From an uncultured Lentisphaeria bacterium (GTDB lineage Bacteria; Verrucomicrobiota; Lentisphaeria; Victivallales; UBA1829), in contig CAJMAW010000006.1 of the NCBI GenBank assembly GCA_905211485.1, positions 1 to 40,872 of the forward strand: a stretch of DNA of 40,872 nt, in the 5' to 3' direction. The notes under the pieces were generated by a model, which had not been told where the DNA came from, did not search any database, and worked only from the letters and a program-made list of their open reading frames with translations. The position numbers and the translations under genes are program-made. Below, one piece after another: positions 35,630 to 40,872 of the stretch (positions are counted from its first letter, which is position 1; each line of letters begins with the position of its first letter).

Positions 35630-37531
35630 ATGGAATGGAATTTGGGAGGGGGACTGTGGAGGAAAGGGAGTCCGGGAGCAGTGATTCCGGAGAGTGTGCG
35701 GATCTGGATTTGTCCGTTTGTATCCGCATTGTTTCTGGGTTTGAGTTTTTTCTTCCGTGAAGACTTTCCGTTTGATCCGGCCTGGGGAGCGGTTCTGCTC
35801 TGCGGCGTGCCGATTCTGAAGGAGGCGGCGGAAGGGCTTGTGAAACGATTTGACATCAAGGCGGATCTTCTGGTTGCGACGGCTCTGCTTGCGGCGTTGT
35901 GGATCGGAGAAGTTTTTGCTGCCGGGGAGGTTGCGCTGATCATGATTCTGGGGGAACGCCTGGAGGAGCGCACTGTGGCGAAAGCACGTTCCGGGATCGA
36001 AAAACTGCTGAAGATGATGCCGCGGACGGCAAGAAAACTGACGGCGGAAGGCGAACGGATCATTCCCGCTTCGGAACTTCGGCTGGGGGATCTGCTGCGT
36101 GTCCTCGGGGGGGAGAGGATTCCCGCGGACGGGACGGTGAAGAAGGGATACAGTTCCGTGGATCAGTCCGTCATGACGGGTGAGTCGCTTCCCGTGGACA
36201 AGGCGCCGGGAGACTTCGTGTCAAGCGGGACATTGAATCAGTTCGGCGTTCTGGTGATTGAAGTTTTGAATGCGGGGGAGAAGAGTCTTCTCGGGCGAAT
36301 GATCCGCCTAGCGGAGTCTGCGGAAGCCTCGAAATCGAAAATTGTCCGGCGGACCGACCGCTGGGCCGGCTGGATTGTTCTCTGCGCAATGCTTGCGGCC
36401 ATCGGCACATGGCTGGTGACCGGCGAAGTCATCCGTTCGGTATCCGTGCTGGTGGTCTTCTGCCCCTGTGCTCTGGTGCTCGCGACTCCGACGGCGATTA
36501 TGGCCGGGATCGGGAATGCCTCTTCCTTCGGTGTCCTGATCCGCAATGGCAATGCCCTGGAAACGCTCGCGGGCGTGTCGACAGCCGCCTTCGACAAAAC
36601 CGGCACCTTAACCGAAGGAAAGCTTTCCGTGACGGAAGTCCGCTCCTTCCTTCCGGATGAACTTTCCTCCGAAGAGCTTCTCCGTTCCGCCGCGGTTCTG
36701 GAATCCTGTTCCGAACATCCAGCAGGAAAGGCGATTGCCGAGTCGTTTCTCCGTCGGCAGAAAGTTCTTTCCAAGGAAGAAGTCTCCTCCTTCCGGATCT
36801 TTCCCGGCAGGGGCGTTGCCGGGAAGGTCGGCGGCCGCGATTTCCTGGCAGGAAACCGGACTTTACTCAAAGAACAGGGGCTCCGGATTCCTCCCGCTGC
36901 GGAAAAGGAAGCCGCAGAACTGCAGAAAAAGGGTTGCAGCGTCATTCTGATCGCACGCGATGGAGAGACGGCAGGTTTGATCGGTCTCGCAGACAGCATC
37001 CGGGCCTCTGCGGAAAAGACGGTGACGGATTTGCGCAGGGCAGGGGTGGACAGCATCCTGATTTCCGGAGACCATGCCTCCTCTGCGGGGACCGTTGCCG
37101 AAGCCGTCGGCATATCCCGCTTCCATGCGGAATGCCTGCCGGAAAATAAAGTGAAACGGATTCAGGAGATGGAAGAAAAAGGCGAACCTGTCTGCATGAT
37201 CGGCGACGGCGTGAATGATGCGGCGGCATTGAAAACAGCCAGCGTCGGCATCGCCATGGGCGGAATCGGCAGCGACATCGCCATTGATTCCTCGGATATC
37301 GTTTTCGTTCATGACGACATTTCATCCCTGCCGCGTCTTTTCGCCCTTTCCAGACGCACTCTCAAAACCATATACTGCAATATCGCTTTTTCCATGCTCC
37401 TGAATTTTGCCGCCGTTCTTCTTGCCATGTCCGGCTTTCTCAGTCCCTTCTGGGGCGCTCTCGTCCACAATGCGGGATCCGTGGCGGTGATTTTCAATTC
37501 CATTCTGCTTCTGAAGTGGAAACCTTCCTGA
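35630..37531 (+). CDS. Heavy-metal P1B-type ATPase
   Basis: 633 residues. All P-type landmarks are present: TGES (183-186) in the actuator, the membrane metal motif CPC (278-280) in VFCPCALVLATPT, phosphorylation site DKTGT (322-326), the P1B-specific His-Pro in CSEHPAGKAI (His about 363) and hinge GDGVNDAAAL (from 525). It pumps a soft metal ion out of the cytoplasm with ATP. It lacks any N-terminal HMA metal-binding domain; the first helices begin at about residue 22. The last helix reads WGALVHNAGSVAVIFNS, which fits neither the usual copper (M-SS) nor zinc (D-G) signature, so the ion is open. The dyad operator upstream suggests metal-dependent repression. Confidence 0.92.
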   Translation: MEWNLGGGLWRKGSPGAVIPESVRIWICPFVSALFLGLSFFFREDFPFDPAWGAVLLCGVPILKEAAEGLVKRFDIKADLLVATALLAALWIGEVFAAGEVALIMILGERLEERTVAKARSGIEKLLKMMPRTARKLTAEGERIIPASELRLGDLLRVLGGERIPADGTVKKGYSSVDQSVMTGESLPVDKAPGDFVSSGTLNQFGVLVIEVLNAGEKSLLGRMIRLAESAEASKSKIVRRTDRWAGWIVLCAMLAAIGTWLVTGEVIRSVSVLVVFCPCALVLATPTAIMAGIGNASSFGVLIRNGNALETLAGVSTAAFDKTGTLTEGKLSVTEVRSFLPDELSSEELLRSAAVLESCSEHPAGKAIAESFLRRQKVLSKEEVSSFRIFPGRGVAGKVGGRDFLAGNRTLLKEQGLRIPPAAEKEAAELQKKGCSVILIARDGETAGLIGLADSIRASAEKTVTDLRRAGVDSILISGDHASSAGTVAEAVGISRFHAECLPENKVKRIQEMEEKGEPVCMIGDGVNDAAALKTASVGIAMGGIGSDIAIDSSDIVFVHDDISSLPRLFALSRRTLKTIYCNIAFSMLLNFAAVLLAMSGFLSPFWGALVHNAGSVAVIFNSILLLKWKPS

Positions 37532-37545
37532 AAAGAATCCCGGGG

Positions 37546-37574
37546 TGGAAAAAACGGATCTCCAGGGATATATT
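37546..37574 (+). promoter_or_regulatory. Candidate promoter of the SDR gene
   Basis: TGGAAA (37546-37551), 17 bases, TATATT (37569-37574), identical in both hexamers and spacing to the GHL10 promoter. The leader of about 270 bases (to 37850) is purine-rich and shows no gene I can support. Confidence 0.55.
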
Positions 37575-37850
37575 GACTGTATGTATGGAGTCTCTGCCTG
37601 TTTCCCGTCCCCGCCGCGGTGGGAGAAGAAGACGATTGCGGCGGAGCCCCCGGAAGAAGAAAAACGGGGAATGATAAAAACGAAGGTACTGAAGCCTCCT
37701 GCAGAGAGCATGAGAAAAATAACGGAGCATCCGGGAAGAATGTGGAAGAACGAATCCGAAATTGTTTCAGCCTGAGCCGGGATGCCGGAGAAGAAAAGTT
37801 TTTCGGAAGCCGGATGCAGAGAAACAGGGAAGGGAGCAGCTGAAGAAGAA

Positions 37851-38579
37851 ATGAATCTTTCAGGGAAAAAGGTTTTGATTACCGGCGGTGCAGTCCGCGT
37901 CGGAGCACAGTTCTGCCGTTCTTTTGCGGAGCGGGGTGCGCGAGTAGTGATTCATTGCCTTCATTCGCGCGTGGAGGCGGAAGTCCTCTGCGCGGAACTG
38001 GGGGGGGCGGAAGCGGGGCATTCGGTTTACGTCTGTGATCTCACGGATCTTTCCGCCGCCCGGGCGATGATCCGTTCGGAAGTTCCCGATGTTCTGGTGA
38101 ACAGCGCCGCAATGTATCTGCGGCGTTCTCTCCCCGAGGAGACGGAATCGGAAGCGGAAAACCAGTTTGCGGTGAATTTCCATGCTCCCGTGGAAATGAT
38201 CCGTGAACTGGCGCTCTGCGGAGCGGGGAAAGAGGAAATTTCGGTGGTGAATGTTGTGGATCAGGGGATCGTGAAAACCGATCCGGCGTCGTTCAGCTAT
38301 TCTCTTTCCAAAAAGCTTCTCTGTGAAGCGACCCGTTCCGCGGCGCTGGCCTATGCTCCGCGGATGCGCGTGAACGCACTGGCGCCGGGAGCCGTGATTG
38401 CACCGAAAGGTCTGGAGCATCTGGGGATGAAAAAGACTCTTCCGGTTCTTCCGCTGGGGCGTCCGGTATCTCTGCGGGATCTGGGGGATGCGGCTGTTTT
38501 TCTTGCGTCGAACAGTTCCATGACAGGCGAAACTCTTTTTGTCGATTGTGGGCAGCAGCTCATGCCCTGGCCCCGTTGA
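37851..38579 (+). CDS. Short-chain dehydrogenase/reductase, pteridine reductase-like
   Basis: 242 residues with a classical Rossmann SDR fold. The cofactor loop TGGAVRVGAQFCRSFAERG carries the T-G-G-A-x-R-x-G form typical of pteridine reductases and FolM, where the Arg favours NADPH. DVLVNSAAMYLRRSL replaces the usual NNAS. The catalytic pair is Tyr150/Lys154 in SYSLSKKLL, and MRVNALAPGAV follows. The region before the Tyr (VVNVVDQGIVKTDPASF) also matches the pteridine reductase pattern, so reduction of dihydropterin or dihydrofolate is a reasonable but unproven guess. ATG 37851 is used because the Rossmann strand starts nine residues later. In-frame codons back to 37782 give a charged stretch foreign to the family. 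Confidence 0.85.
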   Translation: MNLSGKKVLITGGAVRVGAQFCRSFAERGARVVIHCLHSRVEAEVLCAELGGAEAGHSVYVCDLTDLSAARAMIRSEVPDVLVNSAAMYLRRSLPEETESEAENQFAVNFHAPVEMIRELALCGAGKEEISVVNVVDQGIVKTDPASFSYSLSKKLLCEATRSAALAYAPRMRVNALAPGAVIAPKGLEHLGMKKTLPVLPLGRPVSLRDLGDAAVFLASNSSMTGETLFVDCGQQLMPWPR

Positions 38580-38617
38580 TTCTTTTTTCTTTTTCCGATT
38601 TTCAGACGTTGCCGGGC

Positions 38618-38645
38618 TTGCAAGCAAACGCCTCTCCGTTATATT
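38618..38645 (+). promoter_or_regulatory. Candidate promoter of the secreted protein/prepilin peptidase operon
   Basis: TTGCAA (38618-38623), 16 bases, TATATT (38640-38645). Start near 38652 leaves about 70 bases before ATG 38721. Confidence 0.55.
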
Positions 38646-38720
38646 CTCTTGTGCGCAGTTTTTTGTCTGCATTGCCTGAAAAAAGCAACAGGTCCATATT
38701 CAAAGAAAAGAGGAGAAAAG

Positions 38721-39836
38721 ATGACGGCGGCGTTTCCGGTGAATCCTTCATGCGGATGCTTTGATGGCGCTTTCCGAACCGCGGCCGCCCCACGGATGTA
38801 TCTGGCTCTCCTCTTTTTGTTTTGCGTTGGGCTTTTCCCTGAAGCAGACGCCTTTGACCGCTCTCCCGGACGTGTCCGCTGCCGTTTCCGTCTGGCGGAA
38901 CTGAGTGAAGATCTCCGTTCGGCTGTACTGGAAGTCCGGGTGAACGGGGATCTGGTTTTTCTGAAGCGGAACGGACTTGCGGAAGGGGATCTCATATCCT
39001 TTTTTTATGCGCCGGGGGATGAGATTGCAATCCGTGCGCTTCTTCCTCCTCCGGAAACAAGGAAGGAGGCTTCTTATCTTACAGGCTTTTCCCTTTTCCG
39101 GATCTTTTCCGGGAAACCGCGTATACTACTGAGCCGGGTGTCTGCGGGGATGTTTGCATTGACGGATTTTTTCCAGACTCCCATGTCATCCGGGAAAAGT
39201 TTTCTGCGTTGGGAGCCATATTATCCTGAAGGAGAATACCGGGTGACTCTTCTGAAATCGTATATTGCTCCTGATGATGCAGTCCGCTGCGGAGCCGTTG
39301 CGGATTCCCGTTCTTTTCCCGAACGCCTTCCCGATGCGCTTGCGGACCTCCTGCTGAGGGGCCGGGGAAAAAAAGTCCCTGCTGCGGAGGAGAAGGTGGA
39401 GAAAGTGGAGAAGGAAGAGAGGAAGGAAGACGCCGCCGCAGAAGCTTTCCCGAGTGTGACTTACCCGGCTCTGAAAGAGCGTATGTATTCGGAGGGCAGG
39501 CATTTCCTGCGTTCCTTCTGGGAAAAGCTGGATCACAGAGTCATGGTTTTCCAGAACGGGAAGAAGGTTTTTGACACGGATACGCTTGGCAAAGCAAGGC
39601 GGCCTCAAGGGAATTCCGCTGTCTGGGGAGGAGGGGTTTCTTTTTCCATCCGCTGGAAACCGGGAGACATGCTCAGCATCCGCTTTTCCGATGCGAACCG
39701 GGTGCTTCCCGATACCTTGATTTTTTCCCGGAGTTCAGACGGACCCTTCGGGATTTCCATGCTGAACGGGGAAATTCATGGCGGGGGAAGTTCATGCTCC
39801 GGAGTCGTTTTCAAACTTGAATATCGGAAGGATTGA
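38721..39836 (+). CDS. Exported protein with two similar beta-rich domains, unknown function
   Basis: 371 residues from ATG 38721, which has AGGAG 6 bases upstream. An export signal (YLALLFLFCVGLFPEADA, ending near residue 50) precedes two domains joined by a Glu/Lys-rich linker (KVEKVEKEERKED, about 227-239). Each domain has a strand with V-NG (VRVNGDLVF in the first, MVFQNGKKVF in the second). Each then has a P-GD hairpin (YAPGDEIAIRAL and WKPGDMLSIRF), which suggests an internal duplication of a beta-sandwich, perhaps C2-like. I do not recognise the family. The prepilin peptidase gene begins 10 bases after its stop, so the two are cotranscribed. A link to pilus or secretion-system assembly is possible but unsupported otherwise. 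Confidence 0.75.
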   Translation: MTAAFPVNPSCGCFDGAFRTAAAPRMYLALLFLFCVGLFPEADAFDRSPGRVRCRFRLAELSEDLRSAVLEVRVNGDLVFLKRNGLAEGDLISFFYAPGDEIAIRALLPPPETRKEASYLTGFSLFRIFSGKPRILLSRVSAGMFALTDFFQTPMSSGKSFLRWEPYYPEGEYRVTLLKSYIAPDDAVRCGAVADSRSFPERLPDALADLLLRGRGKKVPAAEEKVEKVEKEERKEDAAAEAFPSVTYPALKERMYSEGRHFLRSFWEKLDHRVMVFQNGKKVFDTDTLGKARRPQGNSAVWGGGVSFSIRWKPGDMLSIRFSDANRVLPDTLIFSRSSDGPFGISMLNGEIHGGGSSCSGVVFKLEYRKD

Positions 39837-39846
39837 GAGGATCGGC

Positions 39847-40788
39847 ATGTATACGTTTTTTTCGGAAACAGTCATGATCCTGAAACAGTACTGGCTGCAT
39901 TTCCACGGGATGATCCCGCCCGAATTTTTGAATTTGAATCTTAAGGAGCTGACGGATATTACGGGGCGTTCTCCCGCCCTTTGGACGACAGCGGTATTTA
40001 TTCTCGGCTGCTCAATCGGGAGTTTTCTGAATGTCTGCATCTGGCGGATGCCGCGCGGGGAGTCTCTGTTTTATCCACCTTCGCATTGTCCGAAATGCGG
40101 GCATCACATCCGCTTTTACGAGAATATTCCTCTTTTGAGTTATCTTTGTCTTCGGGGGAAATGCAGTCAGTGCAAACTGGGCATTTCTCCGCGTTATTTT
40201 CTGGTGGAACTGTTGACCGGGCTGCTTTTCGGACTGGTTTTCCTGCGTCTGATGGTTCAGGAAGCGGTGCCTTCTCTGCTGCCTTTTTACTGTATTCTGA
40301 CGGCTATTCTGGTGACCATTGCCTTTACGGACTGTGATTCGCATCTGATTCCGGATGAGCTGACCGGGCTGGCTTTGCTGTGCGGACTGATTTATGCATT
40401 CCTTTTCCCTGCATTCTGGGGACAGACGGAACATCTGGCGGGCTTCCGGCTTTCGTTTTTCACGGGGGTTTTCACGGCCTTGATTTTTTCCGGGGTTGCA
40501 TTGTTGGGACGTCTGATTTTCAGGCGTGACGCTTTCGGGTGGGGGGATGTCAAATATTTGACTGCAATTGCTGTCTGTGTGGGAGGGAGGGGGTTATTTT
40601 TTGTTCTGCTTGCGGGATGTATTCTGTCTTTGCTGGGAGTGGTTTTCAGGAACTTGATTTTGCGCCGTCGCCGCCGTGCGATTGCTTTTGGTCCTTTTCT
40701 TTCTGTTGCATTCTATCTTTGGCTTCTTTTCAGCCGGGAGATTATTCATTGGTATCAAATGCAGCTGACAAAACTTGCAGGGTTGTGA
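39847..40788 (+). CDS. Prepilin peptidase (type 4 leader peptidase, A24 family)
   Basis: 313 residues. This membrane aspartyl protease cuts and usually N-methylates type IV prepilins and type II pseudopilins. After the first helix it has GSFLNVCIWRMPRG (from about 58) and the cytoplasmic zinc-type loop with CPKCGHHIRFYENIPLLSYL (81-100) and CSQC (106-109). The two catalytic Asp are in FTDCDSHLIPDELT (Asp162) and GWGDVKYL (Asp234). The CxxC pairs indicate the bifunctional, methylating class. About 50 extra residues precede the first conserved helix. ATG 39847 has GAGGA 5-6 bases upstream. No pilin or secretion genes are in the window. Confidence 0.95.
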   Translation: MYTFFSETVMILKQYWLHFHGMIPPEFLNLNLKELTDITGRSPALWTTAVFILGCSIGSFLNVCIWRMPRGESLFYPPSHCPKCGHHIRFYENIPLLSYLCLRGKCSQCKLGISPRYFLVELLTGLLFGLVFLRLMVQEAVPSLLPFYCILTAILVTIAFTDCDSHLIPDELTGLALLCGLIYAFLFPAFWGQTEHLAGFRLSFFTGVFTALIFSGVALLGRLIFRRDAFGWGDVKYLTAIAVCVGGRGLFFVLLAGCILSLLGVVFRNLILRRRRRAIAFGPFLSVAFYLWLLFSREIIHWYQMQLTKLAGL

Positions 40789-40825
40789 TGAGAGAGGGTT
40801 TTCTCTCATTTTCCTCTTTTTCTAT
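40788..40825 (+). terminator. Terminator after the prepilin peptidase gene
   Basis: ATGAGAGA (40788-40795) pairs with TCTCTCAT (40802-40809) around GGGTTT; TTTCCTCTTTTTCT follows. The stem starts on the last base of the stop codon. Confidence 0.75.
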
Positions 40826-40845
40826 CCATTCCACATAAAAGTTAC

Positions 40846-40870
40846 GGAAAAATGCGCTGAGCATTTTTCC
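40846..40870. terminator. Symmetrical hairpin at the window end, likely bidirectional terminator
   Basis: GGAAAAATGC (40846-40855) and GCATTTTTCC (40861-40870) are perfect complements around GCTGA, with A5/T5 flanks usable on either strand. A convergent gene may lie beyond the window. Confidence 0.55.
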
Positions 40871-40872
40871 CG

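Noticed and set aside
34962..35684. Plus-strand frame across the spacer after the GHL10 gene
   Set aside because: Low-complexity product, overlaps the promoter and operator of the metal ATPase, no ribosome site.
37545..37775. Small frame between the metal ATPase and SDR genes
   Set aside because: It starts in the predicted promoter; no ribosome site or recognisable sequence.

Overview
The window reads as a chromosomal segment of a Gram-negative bacterium. A lineage near Lentisphaerae/Victivallis (PVC superphylum) is my best guess. The basis is a mid-50s GC content judged by eye, the gene mix (xylose-isomerase-like sugar isomerase, GHL10 lipoprotein-type hydrolase, DUF58/ABC cluster) and a giant FnIII-type protein. 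There is no rRNA or other marker here to prove it. Nothing looks like a prophage, insertion sequence or CRISPR array.

Layout. 1-2590: 3' end of dnaJ, then smpB and a MATE exporter as a tight pair, ending in a terminator. 2591-14630: one gene for a protein of about 3877 residues. It has a beta-solenoid-like N-terminal third, eleven FnIII-like modules and nine pre-peptidase-like modules, with two candidate promoters in front and a strong terminator behind. 14787-17400: a metallophosphoesterase (minus), a lower-GC family 2 glycosyltransferase and tRNA-Gly(GCC). 17471-18763: a sugar isomerase and a bidirectional terminator. 18896-22902: a minus-strand operon metK-pfkB-ahcY that makes SAM, splits SAH and probably phosphorylates the adenosine. 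MetK carries a histone-H1-like Lys/Ala/Pro tail. 22903-25210: divergent promoter region with a long hairpin, then a GT-C membrane glycosyltransferase.

25426-31207: a compact plus-strand cluster (membrane-anchored protein, ABC ATPase, ABC permease, possible 58-residue protein, DUF58 protein) resembling the Gld/MoxR-DUF58 type of locus but with no MoxR ATPase. 31324-35050: a PglK/MsbA-like ABC flippase and a GHL10-family secreted hydrolase. 35051-37531: a purine/pyrimidine-rich spacer, a dyad operator and a P1B heavy-metal ATPase. 37546-38579: a pteridine-reductase-like SDR. 38618-40825: a secreted two-domain hypothetical protein and a prepilin peptidase in one operon, with terminators at the window end.

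Seven intergenic regions carry the same promoter type: -10 TATATT, 16-17 bases after a TTG/TGG-like -35. Much of the window concerns the cell envelope (surface giant, glycosyltransferases, flippase, exporter, secreted proteins). Any functional link among these genes is inference from proximity.
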